From assembly GCA_927441705.1 (NCBI GenBank), contig CAKMKH010000017.1, positions 1 through 64,000 of the forward strand: a stretch of DNA of 64,000 nucleotides. Direction: 5' to 3'. The stretch comes from an uncultured Acholeplasmataceae bacterium (GTDB taxonomy: Bacteria > Bacillota_I > Bacilli_A > Acholeplasmatales > Acholeplasmataceae). The stretch's first letter is position 1, and every line of letters begins with the position of its first letter. This document shows, piece after piece, positions 25,766-35,385 of the stretch. Under the pieces are notes generated by a model, which saw only the letters and a list, made by a program, of their open reading frames with translations, did no database searches and was not told where the DNA came from. The translations under genes were made by a program, and so were the position numbers.

Positions 25766-26764
25766 ATGAAAAGACTTGTATCAGGTATTAAACCAACTGG
25801 ATCATTAACACTGGGAAATTATATTGGGGCATTAAGACAATTTGTAAAGCTACAAGAAGAGCTTATTGACACTGAATTTTTCATTTTTATTGCTGACTTG
25901 CATGCAATTACAACACCTCAAGAAAGACAAGCACTAAAGAAAAACATAAAAAGTATAGCTGCTTTATATATTGCTTGTGGATTAGATCCAAAAAAAGTTA
26001 ATTTATTTGTTCAATCAGAAGTCCAAGAACATGCAACACTAGGATACATCATGGAATCTACTGCATACGTTGGTGAAATGGAAAGAATGACACAATATAA
26101 AGATAAAAAGGGTAAACAAACTGAAGGTATAAGAACTTCTCTTCTAACATATCCAGCATTAATGGCTGCAGATATTCTTTTATATGATGCAGATATCGTT
26201 CCTATTGGAGATGACCAAAAACAACATTTAGAACTTACTAGAAATCTTGCGCAAAGATTTAATAATCTTTATGGTGATACTTTTGTCGTTCCTGAAGGTT
26301 TTTTCCCAAAAACAGGGGCTAGAATTAAATCTTTAACTGAACCAACAAAAAAGATGGATAAATCAGCTGAAAATCCAAAAGCTTATATTCTTCTTCTAGA
26401 TGACCTAAATCAAGTAAAAAATAAAATACGAAGTGCTGTTACAGACTCTGATACTGAGATTAGATATGATTTAAAAAATAAAGCTGGTATTTCAAATCTT
26501 TTAACAATTTATGCATCATTAACTGACATATCTATCAAAGAGATTGAAGAAAAATATAAGAATTCTAGCTACAAGGAATTTAAAGAAGATTTAGCAAATA
26601 TAGTTGCTGATACACTAGCACCTATCCAAGAAAAATATAATGAGATTATTAGTAGTCCTTATTTAGATGAAGTTCTTGATATGGGTAGAGAAAAAGCTTC
26701 TTTAATTGCGAGAAAAAAAATATTTAAGGTTTATAAACGTATGGGATTAGGCAGAATTAAATAA
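25766..26764 (+). CDS. trpS: Tryptophanyl-tRNA synthetase
   Basis: This class I synthetase charges tRNA-Trp. The HIGH-like motif is PTGSLTLGNYIGA near residue 10, the KMSKS-like motif is KKMDKSAENP near residue 190, and GDDQKQHLELTRNLA lies between. The start at 25766 follows AAGGAGA and fits the usual opening. An in-frame ATG at 25694 lies inside the T-box. The length of 332 residues is normal. Confidence 0.96.
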   Translation: MKRLVSGIKPTGSLTLGNYIGALRQFVKLQEELIDTEFFIFIADLHAITTPQERQALKKNIKSIAALYIACGLDPKKVNLFVQSEVQEHATLGYIMESTAYVGEMERMTQYKDKKGKQTEGIRTSLLTYPALMAADILLYDADIVPIGDDQKQHLELTRNLAQRFNNLYGDTFVVPEGFFPKTGARIKSLTEPTKKMDKSAENPKAYILLLDDLNQVKNKIRSAVTDSDTEIRYDLKNKAGISNLLTIYASLTDISIKEIEEKYKNSSYKEFKEDLANIVADTLAPIQEKYNEIISSPYLDEVLDMGREKASLIARKKIFKVYKRMGLGRIK

Positions 26765-26766
26765 AA

Positions 26767-26796
26767 AATAAAACGCTGAAAATTTCAGCGTTTTTT
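26767..26796. terminator. Bidirectional terminator between trpS and dagK
   Basis: The stem AAACGCTGAAA/TTTCAGCGTTT lies between two convergent genes with T-runs on each strand. Confidence 0.8.
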
Positions 26797-26798
26797 AT

Positions 26799-27635
26799 TT
26801 AAATATGAGCCTCAAATGTATCAATCGGATAAACTACATCACCATCTATTTGTAGATAAGTACCTTTTTCAAAAGTAATTTTTACATGGTCAGTACGATA
26901 AATTGATACATATCTTCTAAATATAACATGCCATCCTAAATAAATGGTTGGGAAAATGAAAATAAGTAACCATTTAGGTATTTTTTTTACCATCACAACA
27001 GATAAGCTTCTTTCATGTCTACTTGCTTTAGGTGCGATTTTCATACCGCCACCAAAATATGGTGCATGCATCACACTTGCAAACCAAACTTTGTTTTCTT
27101 CTATCACTTGATCGTTAAGTTCTATTTTTGCTTTTAAGGGTTTGAATTTTATAAAACCTTCAAATGCATGTCTGAAATAATTAATTTTATTTTTCTTGAA
27201 TTTAGAATGATTGACTAAGTGTCCGATATATCCATCAAGTCCAGCACCACTACCATTAAGGAAATACTGACTTTGATCTTCATATTTTACTTGAGGTAAG
27301 TCTTTTAAATATGGTTTTACTAAAACAATTTTTTCTTTTGTTTTTAAACTTCTTATAAAATCATTACCTGTTCCTGCTTGATACATATATAGAGGATTTG
27401 GATACTCAAGATGATAGATTTTATTTGCTAGTCGATTTAAAGTACCATCACCACCAACTAAAATCAAACGATCATGAGATTCTATCGTATCTAAAAATGT
27501 TGGGATATCATTTATATCCAACAAATTTATTTTTTTTACTTGATTGCCAGTTTCTTCTAATTCTTCTACAATATTTTGGATAAAACTTTCTTTTTTCCCA
27601 TTTCTTGATAAGGGATTATACAATAATATGTCCAT
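26799..27635 (-). CDS. Diacylglycerol/lipid kinase (DagK-like family)
   Basis: The soluble lipid kinase family uses ATP to phosphorylate diacylglycerol or related lipids. The nucleotide motif VGGDGTLNRLANKI lies near residue 75, YQAGTGNDFIRSL near 105 and GSGAGLDGYIGH near 150, all expected for this fold. Its 278 residues are close to the usual 290-300. It lies nine bases after tyrS and is probably co-transcribed. Lipid specificity is not visible in the sequence. Confidence 0.85.
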   Translation of the reverse strand: MDILLYNPLSRNGKKESFIQNIVEELEETGNQVKKINLLDINDIPTFLDTIESHDRLILVGGDGTLNRLANKIYHLEYPNPLYMYQAGTGNDFIRSLKTKEKIVLVKPYLKDLPQVKYEDQSQYFLNGSGAGLDGYIGHLVNHSKFKKNKINYFRHAFEGFIKFKPLKAKIELNDQVIEENKVWFASVMHAPYFGGGMKIAPKASRHERSLSVVMVKKIPKWLLIFIFPTIYLGWHVIFRRYVSIYRTDHVKITFEKGTYLQIDGDVVYPIDTFEAHI

Positions 27636-27643
27636 ATGTTCAC

Positions 27644-28888
27644 CTATTTAATCATGACTAAAGCGTATTTTTTCTTTCCTCTTCTCATCATAACATATCT
27701 TTTATGATAAGTTTTATCTTTTGTTAAGACGTACTCTAAATCAATGATTTTTTCACCATTAACACTTACTGCAGAACTTGAAATAAACTGTCTAGCTTCT
27801 CTTTTAGATGAAGCTAGTTTTGTTTCTACTAAAACATCAACTAAAGCTAGTCCTTCATTAATTTCAGCACTTTCTAAAGTTTTTTCAATCATCTTAAACT
27901 CGTTTAATGTTAAATCGCTAAATTCACCACTAAATAATGCATCAGTGACTCTTAATGCTTCATCTAATGCTTTTTGTCCATGAATTAATTTTGTTACTTC
28001 TTCTGCTAACTTCTTTTGAGCTTCTCTCAACTCTGGCTGTGTTTTTAAACTATTTTCTAAAACAAGTATGTCTTCTTTTGATAATAACGTTAATGTTTTT
28101 AAGTAATTAATAACATCTTGATCAGATGCATTAACAAAATATTGATAAATTTCATAAGGAGAAGTTAAATCTTGATCTAACCATAATGCACCAGATTCAC
28201 TTTTTCCAAATTTTGATCCATCAGCCTTTAACAAGAGGGGTGAGCTCAATCCAACAGCTTTTGCATTATCACCTTCTAATTTTCTTATAAGTTCTAAACC
28301 TGTTGTGATATTTCCCCATTGATCAGATCCACCAAATTGAATTCTACATTCATGTGTTCTATATAAATGCAGAAAATCAATTGCTTGAATAAGCATATAA
28401 GAAAATTCTGTATATGAAATACCTACATCCAATCTTTTTTGAACAGTATCTTTTGCAAGCATATAATTAATTGAAAAATGTTTACCATAATCTCTTAAAA
28501 ATGAAATCATATCAATATCTTTTATCCATTCATAGTTATTAACGAAAATAGCTGTTTCCGGATTTAAAAATAGACTTAATTGATTTCTAATTTTATCAGC
28601 ATTCTTAAGCGATTCTTCTAATGTTAATAGCTTTCTTTCACTTGTTTGTCTTGGATCTCCAATTAGTCCTGTAGCTCCACCGATTAAAACAATCGGTGTA
28701 TGTCCATATTTTTCTAGCAATAACATTCTTACAATCTGAACTAAATGTCCTACAGTTAATGATTCACCTGTCGGATCAAAGCCACAGTAAAATTTTACAC
28801 TTTCTTCGTTTAAAAGACGGATTGCTTCTTCTTCATTGCTAACATCTTTGATTAAGCCACGCCATAATAAATCTTCATATAAATTCAT
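27644..28888 (-). CDS. tyrS: Tyrosyl-tRNA synthetase
   Basis: The class I synthetase for Tyr has the HIGH-like motif [11 protein letters not shown] near residue 40, [31 protein letters not shown], the KMSKS-like [13 protein letters not shown] near 230, and a C-terminal S4 domain (about 345-410). The ATG at 28888 is preceded by AAGGAG at nine bases. A GTG at 28897 overlaps that site and is not the start. Confidence 0.96.
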   Translation of the reverse strand: MNLYEDLLWRGLIKDVSNEEEAIRLLNEESVKFYCGFDPTGESLTVGHLVQIVRMLLLEKYGHTPIVLIGGATGLIGDPRQTSERKLLTLEESLKNADKIRNQLSLFLNPETAIFVNNYEWIKDIDMISFLRDYGKHFSINYMLAKDTVQKRLDVGISYTEFSYMLIQAIDFLHLYRTHECRIQFGGSDQWGNITTGLELIRKLEGDNAKAVGLSSPLLLKADGSKFGKSESGALWLDQDLTSPYEIYQYFVNASDQDVINYLKTLTLLSKEDILVLENSLKTQPELREAQKKLAEEVTKLIHGQKALDEALRVTDALFSGEFSDLTLNEFKMIEKTLESAEINEGLALVDVLVETKLASSKREARQFISSSAVSVNGEKIIDLEYVLTKDKTYHKRYVMMRRGKKKYALVMIK

Positions 28889-28904
28889 AGTAAACACTCC
28901 TTTA

Positions 28905-29110
28905 GATTAATAAATAAAAATCGTCCTATAGATTCACTCTAAGGACGAATTATTTCGCGGTACCACCTTAGTTCTAGAATAAACCATTCTAGCCCTCAAA
29001 AATTAATTGGTCTCCATAAGTGTATTTCAAGTTTTATTTTCTCTTTGCGTTCCACCATTCACAAAGTCTCTATATAAGTTTTTTAAAACTCTACTTAAGT
29101 TTATTTCATC
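28905..29110 (-). promoter_or_regulatory. T-box leader of tyrS (Tyr specifier)
   Basis: On the minus strand the leader shows GAATGGTGGAACGC (apical stem I), GAAATACACTTATGGAG with a UAC Tyr specifier, the T-box core AAGGTGGTACCGCG and a terminator with TCGTCCTTAGA/CTATAGGACGA arms and T-run. It fits tyrosine-responsive control of tyrS. Confidence 0.9.
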
Positions 29111-29117
29111 GACCGAT

Positions 29118-30119
29118 TTAGTTATGTTTTGTAGAATCACGTGTTACGATATAATGCGGTAAAATGATTCTAATATTGTCTACATCTTTAGAGTTCATTA
29201 ATTTGGTTAATAATCTCATTGATACAGCACCTATATCATACACTGGAACATCAATTGATGTCAAGTTAGGTCTAGATAAAAGTGCGTATTTAGTATTTTG
29301 GAATCCTGCAACAGCTAAATCTTCAGGTACTCTTCTGCCATTGTCTCTTGCGATATTCATAAAGCTTACAGCAATTGAATCTCTAACACCGATAGCTGCA
29401 TCAATTTTTTTATCACTAAAGAACGTAGTAAAATGTTGACGATTTATATGTGTATCACCACTTGTTCTAAAGATTCTTGGCTCTAAGCCAGCTTCTAGCA
29501 TCGCTTTTGTATATCCAGCTTCTTTTTTATCATTAACTGAATAACGACGTGCAGTACTTAATAAATAAATATCTTTACGATGATCTTCAATCATCAATCT
29601 TGTGATTTCATATCCAGCTTTTTCATAATCAATAGAAACCATAGGCACAGTTATATCATCAGTGACTACATTTGCTAAAACAAATGGAATTTGATTATCT
29701 ACAAATACCCTTCTGACTTCATCAATACTTTTTTCGCTTAATTCATCATTTAAATATAAGACTCCATCAAGTTGTTCTGCAACTATATCTTGTAATATAT
29801 CATTAACATCCATTTCTTCTCTAATTGAAAAGAGTTTTACTGAATATTTGTAGTTTTGAGCAATATCACCAATACCACCTAACATTTCTGAAACAGATGC
29901 TCTAGTGACATCAGAAATAACGATACCAACCGTCGTAGTTTTTCTACTTGCTAACCCTCTAGCAATAACATTTGGTCTGTATCCTAATTCTTTAATTACT
30001 TTCAAGACTCTTTGTCTTGTTTCTTCTTTAACTTTTTCAGGGTTATTTAAAACTCTCGATACTGTAGCCAGTGAGACTCCAGCCGCTCCAGCAACGTCAT
30101 AAATGGTCGCGTTACCCAT
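29118..30119 (-). CDS. ccpA: LacI-family regulator, probably catabolite control protein CcpA
   Basis: The N-terminal LacI helix-turn-helix (TIYDVAGAAGVSLATVSRVLNNPEKV) is followed by RPNVIARGLASRKTTTVG and a periplasmic-binding-like domain. The overall sequence and 333-residue length resemble CcpA, which binds cre sites with HPr-Ser-P. The start is the ATG at 30119; a GTG three codons earlier is part of the ribosome site GAGGTG. It is a single gene. Cre-like boxes in the window support CcpA over a local sugar repressor, but this is inference. Confidence 0.85.
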   Translation of the reverse strand: MGNATIYDVAGAAGVSLATVSRVLNNPEKVKEETRQRVLKVIKELGYRPNVIARGLASRKTTTVGIVISDVTRASVSEMLGGIGDIAQNYKYSVKLFSIREEMDVNDILQDIVAEQLDGVLYLNDELSEKSIDEVRRVFVDNQIPFVLANVVTDDITVPMVSIDYEKAGYEITRLMIEDHRKDIYLLSTARRYSVNDKKEAGYTKAMLEAGLEPRIFRTSGDTHINRQHFTTFFSDKKIDAAIGVRDSIAVSFMNIARDNGRRVPEDLAVAGFQNTKYALLSRPNLTSIDVPVYDIGAVSMRLLTKLMNSKDVDNIRIILPHYIVTRDSTKHN

Positions 30120-30213
30120 GAAAATCACCTCTTTTAATTTTAATATACATCCTTATTATATCATGTGATGTAAAGGCTTTCAAGCATTTTATGAAAATAT
30201 TTTCATTCGTTTT

Positions 30214-30243
30214 CAAAAAAAATAAAGAGGCCAAGGCCTCTTT
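30214..30243 (-). terminator. Terminator after rplS
   Basis: A 9-bp stem AAAGAGGCC/GGCCTCTTT with a two-base loop is followed by ATTTTTTTT on the minus strand. Confidence 0.85.
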
Positions 30244-30250
30244 ATAAAAC

Positions 30251-30607
30251 TTATCGTTTTTCTCTGATTCTTGATGCCTTTGCAGACAACGTGCGAATAT
30301 AAAATAATCTAGCACGTCTTACCTTACCTCTACGTGGTACCTCGATATGATCAATCGATGGTGAATGTATTGGAAAAGTACGTTCTACACCAATGCCGTA
30401 AGAAACCTTACGCACTGTAAATGTTTCAGAAATTCCTCCACCTTGTCTTTTAATAACAAGACCTTCAAATAACTGAATACGTTCACGGTTTCCTTCTTTG
30501 ATCTTAACGAATACTTTAACAGTATCCCCAGCACCAAATTCAGGAACTTCTTTGATGTAAGAACTTGTGATTGAAGCAATCAATTCTTGCCCTTTTAATC
30601 TAGCCAT
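30251..30607 (-). CDS. rplS: 50S ribosomal protein L19
   Basis: L19 lies at the interface of the ribosomal subunits. The 118-residue protein has the family motifs [32 protein letters not shown] and [11 protein letters not shown]. The start at 30607 matches orthologues (MARLKGQEL). An ATG 18 codons upstream falls in the leader. It is separately transcribed from its own promoter downstream of trmD. Confidence 0.96.
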   Translation of the reverse strand: MARLKGQELIASITSSYIKEVPEFGAGDTVKVFVKIKEGNRERIQLFEGLVIKRQGGGISETFTVRKVSYGIGVERTFPIHSPSIDHIEVPRRGKVRRARLFYIRTLSAKASRIREKR

Positions 30608-30680
30608 GTTCGTCTCACTCTCTTTCCTTCCAATGTTCTTGTTACTAAAACAGCGGACCATTGTGTATAATTATACGGCT
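30608..30680 (-). promoter_or_regulatory. L19 leader RNA
   Basis: The leader carries ACAATGGTCCGCTGTTTTAGTAACAAG and then ACATTGGAAGG. ACAATG and CATTG can pair around the GTCCGCTG core. This resembles the known Firmicutes L19 leader, thought to bind L19 for feedback. The match is by eye. Confidence 0.55.
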
Positions 30681-30685
30681 CATAT

Positions 30686-30714
30686 ATTATAACAAGTTTA
30701 TGGTAAACTTGCAA
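30686..30714 (-). promoter_or_regulatory. Promoter of rplS
   Basis: TTGCAA (30714-30709) and TATAAT (30691-30686) are spaced by 17 bases. Confidence 0.7.
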
Positions 30715-30747
30715 CAATTTTTAATCATTTTTTCCTAATCTAGTTGT

Positions 30748-31473
30748 TTATTTATCCGTTTTTGATTTTATCTCATCAAGGATTTGTTTTTCTTCATCTG
30801 TCATTTTGATGGTTTTAATTAAATCCGGACGCTTTTGATATGTTTTTAAAATGCTTTGTCTTTTTCGCCAATTTTCGATGTTTTTATGATGTCCTGATTT
30901 TAATATCTCTGGCACATCAAAACCCTGATAACTATCTGGTTTCGTAAACTGAGGATATTTTAACCATCCATTTTGAAGACTATCTTCTTCAGATGAAGCT
31001 TGTTGGATAACACCCGGAATCAACCTAATGATTGAATCACTTAGTATCATCGCTGGTATTTCTCCACCAGTTAAGACGTAATCTCCAATAGAAATTTCTT
31101 CATCTATAAAATTATCAACCCTTGCATCTATACCTTCATAATGGCCACATATCAATATAATGTGCTTTTTTTGTGAAAGTTTAATTGCTTTTTTTTGTTT
31201 ATAAACCTTACCTTGTGGTGTTAACATGATCACATGTGTATTTTTAGTTCTTAATTTTTCTAAAGCATCATAAAATGGTGGAAATTGCATAAGCATTCCT
31301 ACACCACCACCATAAATTGTGTCATCAATTTTATTGTGTTTTTGATGTGCATAATCTCGTAATTGATGAAGATCAATAGTGACTAAATTTTGCTCAATTG
31401 CTCTTTTAATAATTGAAGTCTCTAAAAATGGTTGGAAAAACTCTGGAAAAATAGTGATGATGTCAATTTTCAT
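30748..31473 (-). CDS. trmD: tRNA (guanine-N1)-methyltransferase
   Basis: TrmD makes m1G37 in tRNA and prevents frameshifting. The knotted SPOUT fold is seen in MLTPQGKVYKQKKA, LICGHYEGIDARVDNFIDEEISIGDYVLTGGE and SSEEDSLQNGWLKYPQFTKP. Length and start are normal (MKIDIITIFPEFF). It overlaps rimM by four bases in the standard rpsP-rimM-trmD order. Confidence 0.96.
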   Translation of the reverse strand: MKIDIITIFPEFFQPFLETSIIKRAIEQNLVTIDLHQLRDYAHQKHNKIDDTIYGGGVGMLMQFPPFYDALEKLRTKNTHVIMLTPQGKVYKQKKAIKLSQKKHIILICGHYEGIDARVDNFIDEEISIGDYVLTGGEIPAMILSDSIIRLIPGVIQQASSEEDSLQNGWLKYPQFTKPDSYQGFDVPEILKSGHHKNIENWRKRQSILKTYQKRPDLIKTIKMTDEEKQILDEIKSKTDK

Positions 31474-31958
31474 ATCATACCCTCTATAGGTTTAATGATA
31501 ATCGTTTTCTCATCAATCTCTCCAATAAACTCTTTTCTAAAAGGAATCAAAGCCTTTTTACCATCATTTTTCTCAACTTCTAATAAATGTCCCTGTGGAA
31601 CTTCTATTAAGCTAATTGCTATGCCTATTTTGCTATGATCTTCTAGAATTACATCTTTTCCAATCACATCTTCATAGTGATAGTCATCATCTTCTAATTG
31701 ATTCTCAATATCTTCATCAGAATAGACATAAAGACCTTTATATATCAAAATGTCATTAATATTATCAAATCCAACAAATTTAACAATAAGTATATTTTTA
31801 TGTGCTCTTACCTGTTCGATTTCAAAATAAACTTTTTGATCTTTTATTAAAACATAGATTTTATGTCCAACGAAAAAGCGGTCAAAATCACTTAAATTGT
31901 AGATTTTAACCTCTCCTTTAATGCCATGTGTACTTGTAATTTTACCAATTTGATACAT
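31470..31958 (-). CDS. rimM: 16S rRNA processing protein RimM
   Basis: RimM helps maturation of the 30S head. The N-terminal IGKITSTHGIKGEVKIYN and the PRC-barrel-like C-terminus (LLEVEKNDGKKALIPFRKEFIGEID) match the family. It lies 11 bases after the KH-protein gene and overlaps trmD. Confidence 0.92.
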   Translation of the reverse strand: MYQIGKITSTHGIKGEVKIYNLSDFDRFFVGHKIYVLIKDQKVYFEIEQVRAHKNILIVKFVGFDNINDILIYKGLYVYSDEDIENQLEDDDYHYEDVIGKDVILEDHSKIGIAISLIEVPQGHLLEVEKNDGKKALIPFRKEFIGEIDEKTIIIKPIEGMI

Positions 31959-31969
31959 AGCTACCTTCC

Positions 31970-32218
31970 TTAAAAAGCATCAATATCTATATGTACTCGT
32001 TTATTTTCTTTTGACGCTCCAGCATATACAATGGTACGCATTGCGTTAGCAATCTTACCACCTTTACCAATTACGCGACCTAAGTCAGCTTCATTGACTA
32101 AAAGTTGAATTGTAATTGTATTATCATCAGTTGATAATATTTTAACTAAAACATCATCAGGGTTAACGACTAATGGCACTATCATATTTTTGATTAGTTT
32201 TTCAAAATCTACCGCCAT
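31970..32218 (-). CDS. khpA: KH-domain RNA-binding protein (KhpA family)
   Basis: The 82-residue protein has a single KH domain with the GRVIGKGGKIANAMRTIV motif. KhpA-type proteins bind small RNAs or rRNA, often with KhpB. It lies between rpsP and rimM, the usual place. Confidence 0.9.
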   Translation of the reverse strand: MAVDFEKLIKNMIVPLVVNPDDVLVKILSTDDNTITIQLLVNEADLGRVIGKGGKIANAMRTIVYAGASKENKRVHIDIDAF

Positions 32219-32236
32219 GATTCATACCCCCTTTTA

Positions 32237-32479
32237 TTATTTGTCTAAAACTTTGTACTTTTTAAATAAACTTCTAACAGTATCAGTAGGTAATGCACCA
32301 TTATTCATCCATTTTTGTACTTTTTCTGAATCAACTGAAACTTTTCCAATTAATGGATCATAAGTTCCAACTATTTCTAGGAATTTTCCATCTCTTGCTC
32401 TTGTTGATTCACTTGCTACAACACGGTAAAATGGTCTTTTATTAGAACCAAATCGTTGTAATCTTAATTTAACAGCCAT
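32237..32479 (-). CDS. rpsP: 30S ribosomal protein S16
   Basis: The S16 signature MAVKLRLQRFGSNKRPFYRVVASESTRARDG covers the first 30 residues, and the total of 80 residues is normal. The ATG at 32479 follows GAGAGTG. It is the first gene of the rpsP-khpA-rimM-trmD unit. Confidence 0.96.
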   Translation of the reverse strand: MAVKLRLQRFGSNKRPFYRVVASESTRARDGKFLEIVGTYDPLIGKVSVDSEKVQKWMNNGALPTDTVRSLFKKYKVLDK

Positions 32480-32514
32480 ATTATTCACTCTCTTTCTTTG
32501 TATATTACATGTCT

Positions 32515-32542
32515 ATTATAATGATTTTTTTCAATCTGTCAA
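32515..32542 (-). promoter_or_regulatory. Promoter of rpsP operon
   Basis: Perfect TTGACA (32542-32537) and TATAAT (32520-32515) with a 16-base spacer lie 35 bases before rpsP. Confidence 0.85.
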
Positions 32543-32559
32543 GTATTTTTCCTTAACAG

Positions 32560-32787
32560 TTAAAAATTTAACGAATCATCATAAGTTTGTGAAGGGCCAA
32601 AATGTTTTAATCCCTTAACATTTTTCATTTGTTTGACAAAATTTTCTTCATTTGATTTATCAAAATAGACAATTGCATAATTTTGCTTATTCGATATATA
32701 TGTAATATCTACTGGTAAATTTTTTAATTTATTTAATGCATGTTTGCCGTGATAAATCGCAACATATGCAACTCTGCTAGTGTACAT
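32560..32787 (-). CDS. ylbG: YlbG-like DUF2129 protein
   Basis: A 75-residue protein with YAIVYFDKS and LKHFGPS resembles the UPF0298/DUF2129 family. The function is unknown. It overlaps ylbF by 11 bases, as the two are linked in Bacillus. Confidence 0.75.
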   Translation of the reverse strand: MYTSRVAYVAIYHGKHALNKLKNLPVDITYISNKQNYAIVYFDKSNEENFVKQMKNVKGLKHFGPSQTYDDSLNF

Positions 32788-33169
32788 GACAACTGCCTCC
32801 TTTTTTAATCATCCCAAATTTATTTGGTGCTGGAACATGATCTGATACAACTTTAGACAATTCATTTAAAAACTCATTAAGTTCTGTTTCTAGTTCAAGT
32901 TCAAGTTCTAAATATCTTTTCACTTCCGGTTGTTCGTATAAGTGTTTTTTGGTCTCACTTAATTTTTTGACTGCATCTTTATAATCAGGATGATAAGTCC
33001 CGCCTTCATCCATAACTTTTTGATATGCTGTTTTTGCTAGTTCAAAATTTTCAATTTCATTTTTATATAAATCATCAATTTTTTGATGGATTTGTTTTAT
33101 TTCAGGAAATTTATCATCTTTAATAAATTCATCTAATACATCATATGCTTTTAAAATGATATCAGTCAT
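32777..33169 (-). CDS. ylbF: YlbF/RicF-type regulatory protein
   Basis: YlbF belongs to a helical family whose Bacillus members form the Y-complex with YmcA and YaaT, which affects RNase Y and development. The 130 residues are largely helical, with many Lys and Glu, and end in GGSCHVH, a Cys-rich tail like that thought to help hold an iron-sulfur cluster. Partners are not in this window. Confidence 0.75.
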   Translation of the reverse strand: MTDIILKAYDVLDEFIKDDKFPEIKQIHQKIDDLYKNEIENFELAKTAYQKVMDEGGTYHPDYKDAVKKLSETKKHLYEQPEVKRYLELELELETELNEFLNELSKVVSDHVPAPNKFGMIKKGGSCHVH

Positions 33170-33851
33170 ATAAATCGCTCCTTGTTATTTGTTTTATGTC
33201 GCCTGTTTGTAAGTCATTTAATTTTAAACTACCAATTTGAATTCTCTTTAAGTATATCACCTTATAACCAACACTTAAAAACATGCGCTTCACTTGATGA
33301 AACTTACCCTCATCAATAGTAATTGATACTTTATGTCCTTCAACCTTAACATCAAGTGCTTTAGCTTCAAACATGACTTGTTTAGCATCATTGATCATTA
33401 CACCTTCTAGTAACTCATTCACATGAGAAAAAGGACGGTCTAGAACAGCTTCATATACTTTAGGTAAGTGGTAGTTCGGATGCGTAATTTCATGAAGAAA
33501 CTTTCCATCAGTCGTAAGGATTAATAACCCTTCTGTATCTACATCTAATCTACCTGCAATCGAGAAGTCAAATCGATTATATGGGGGTGCAATTAAATCA
33601 ATAACACAAGGATATAAATTATCCTTTTTAGCAGATACATAACCTTTTGGTTTATTTAGCATCAAATGTATAGGAAATTCATAATACACCCTTTCTTGAT
33701 CAATAAAAAGTTTTTCTTTATCAGAGTTAAATGAATAATTTTGTGTAAGAATTCGTGTGTTATCTATCATAACCTCATGATTTTTTAAAAATGATTTCAC
33801 TTCATTTCTAGTACAATATTTCATTTGACTTAAAAATTTATCAATACGCAT
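33162..33851 (-). CDS. RsuA/RluB/E/F-family pseudouridine synthase
   Basis: An N-terminal S4 domain (MRIDKFLSQMKYCTRNEVKSFL) is followed by the catalytic domain with the Asp in IAGRLDVDTEGLLILTTDG and later KVYEAVLD and EGKFHQVKRMF. It modifies uridines in rRNA; the exact site cannot be told. The ATG at 33851 follows AGGAG. The start is divergent to def with only 43 bases between. Confidence 0.9.
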   Translation of the reverse strand: MRIDKFLSQMKYCTRNEVKSFLKNHEVMIDNTRILTQNYSFNSDKEKLFIDQERVYYEFPIHLMLNKPKGYVSAKKDNLYPCVIDLIAPPYNRFDFSIAGRLDVDTEGLLILTTDGKFLHEITHPNYHLPKVYEAVLDRPFSHVNELLEGVMINDAKQVMFEAKALDVKVEGHKVSITIDEGKFHQVKRMFLSVGYKVIYLKRIQIGSLKLNDLQTGDIKQITRSDLYD

Positions 33852-33894
33852 AATTACTCCTGCTTGTGATATAATATAGTCGAGGTGTATGACT

Positions 33895-34476
33895 ATGATT
33901 TTAATGAAAAATATCATCCGTGAAGGACATAAAACTTTAGAAACAGTTGCGAAAGACGTTAAACTACCCTTATCAAGTGTAGATAAAAAACTACTAAAAG
34001 ACCTTTTGCAATATGTTAAAAACTCTCAAGATGAAGAGTTGGTAGAAAAATATGGGCTTCGTCCTGCAGTAGGTATTGCGGCTCCACAAGTCAACGTGTC
34101 GAAAAGAATGTTTGCTTGTCACGTTCAAGATTTTGATGGCACTCTTTATTCTTATGCATTGGTAAACCCTGTATTGGTAAGTAAAAGTGTTGAGCTCATC
34201 TATTTGCCTGGTGGTGAGGGTTGTCTAAGTGTTGATCGTGAAACTGAAGGTATCACTCCAAGATATAAATCAGTAACTTTCGAAGCTTTGCATTATGATA
34301 TGCTATCTGATCAATTAATTCCTGTCAGACTAGAATTAGAAGGTTATGTAGGTATTGTTTTCCAACATGAGTTTGATCATATCAATGGTATTATGTATAC
34401 TACAAAACTTTTCGATTCTATTCCAAACGCAAAACCCGCATTTGAATTTCTAGATGAAACAGATGATGAGGAATAA
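33895..34476 (+). CDS. def: Peptide deformylase
   Basis: This enzyme removes the formyl group from new proteins. All three motifs are present: GIAAPQV (about 60), EGCLSV (about 105) and HEFDH (about 150). I place the start at 33895, seven bases after AGGTG, but ATGs at 33889 and 33904 are alternatives. It runs convergently into the next gene with no gap. Confidence 0.95.
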   Translation: MILMKNIIREGHKTLETVAKDVKLPLSSVDKKLLKDLLQYVKNSQDEELVEKYGLRPAVGIAAPQVNVSKRMFACHVQDFDGTLYSYALVNPVLVSKSVELIYLPGGEGCLSVDRETEGITPRYKSVTFEALHYDMLSDQLIPVRLELEGYVGIVFQHEFDHINGIMYTTKLFDSIPNAKPAFEFLDETDDEE

Positions 34477-35385
34477 CTATTTTTTAAAAACAATATTTAC
34501 AACTTTAATTTGATTATCTAAAATGTCATCATAGGTGACATTTTTTGTTTCTTCATTTGGAAATATTCGACGAGAAAGTTCATCAATTTGTTCTTTTTCG
34601 CGTTTTTTCTTTTTAGAAAAAACTTTTGAGAAGAAAGTCTCTTTTTTTACAGTAGGTTCGAACATATGTTGATGAAACTTATTATCAACCAATAAGAACC
34701 CAGAAAAATGATCTCTTATTAATTTTTTAAATAAACTCACGATATCGGTTTTTCCATACCCAATAAGTTTTGGGTTTAAATCATGATCTGCATCATGGCA
34801 AGAAAAAATATAAATTTTCTTCTTTAACACTCGATATGCAGTAGTTGTAGACTCATGATTTGACATAAAATATACTGGATCAAACAACATAAATAAATTT
34901 GTTGATTTTATTTTTTTAAATATATATGCATATGTATTTGCTTTATATCTTTGGCTTGGATACAAAATCAGTTTCTTATTATGTTTGCTTGCATATGTAA
35001 TCCATGGTTGTAATCTAATTTTTATGTTTTCAAGTTCTTCCATAACATCGGTAAACTTTGGAAGCCTAATTAAAAGATGGTTAATTTTCAGTAAATTTGA
35101 GACTTTTACTAAATACTTAAACTCATCATAAGCTTCTTTTGCTTTATTGTCTGAATTAAGATCATAATCCCCAATAAGAGTATCTAATAATACACCTTTT
35201 ATTTTATAGTCTTTTAACAATTGGTGTATTGTTTTAATTTCTTTATCAGTTATCTCTAATACAGGCTTACGGTCATAATATCTTATTGATATAGCATCTA
35301 TTTGATGTTTTTTAGCAAGCTCTAATTGTTCTTTAAATGTTAATTTACCATCGTGGTCGAAAAAGCCTGTCAACGTCGCTTTCAT
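34477..35385 (-). CDS. TIM-barrel sugar phosphate isomerase/epimerase-like protein
   Basis: The 302-residue protein has the look of AP-endonuclease-2-like sugar isomerases: an N-terminal TLTGFFDHDGKLTFKEQLELAKKHQIDAISIR, then NLFMLFDPVYFMSN, and IFSCHDADHDLNPKLIGYGKTDIVSLFKKL. These can coordinate metals (His, Asp). The substrate is unknown. The start at 35385 follows GGAGAAG. It is coupled to the methyltransferase upstream. Confidence 0.75.
   Translation of the reverse strand: MKATLTGFFDHDGKLTFKEQLELAKKHQIDAISIRYYDRKPVLEITDKEIKTIHQLLKDYKIKGVLLDTLIGDYDLNSDNKAKEAYDEFKYLVKVSNLLKINHLLIRLPKFTDVMEELENIKIRLQPWITYASKHNKKLILYPSQRYKANTYAYIFKKIKSTNLFMLFDPVYFMSNHESTTTAYRVLKKKIYIFSCHDADHDLNPKLIGYGKTDIVSLFKKLIRDHFSGFLLVDNKFHQHMFEPTVKKETFFSKVFSKKKKREKEQIDELSRRIFPNEETKNVTYDDILDNQIKVVNIVFKK

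Noticed and set aside
30180..30215. GAAAATATTTTC and CGTTTTC near the ccpA promoter as an autoregulatory cre
   Set aside because: The central CG of a cre is missing in the palindrome and the other half does not pair well.
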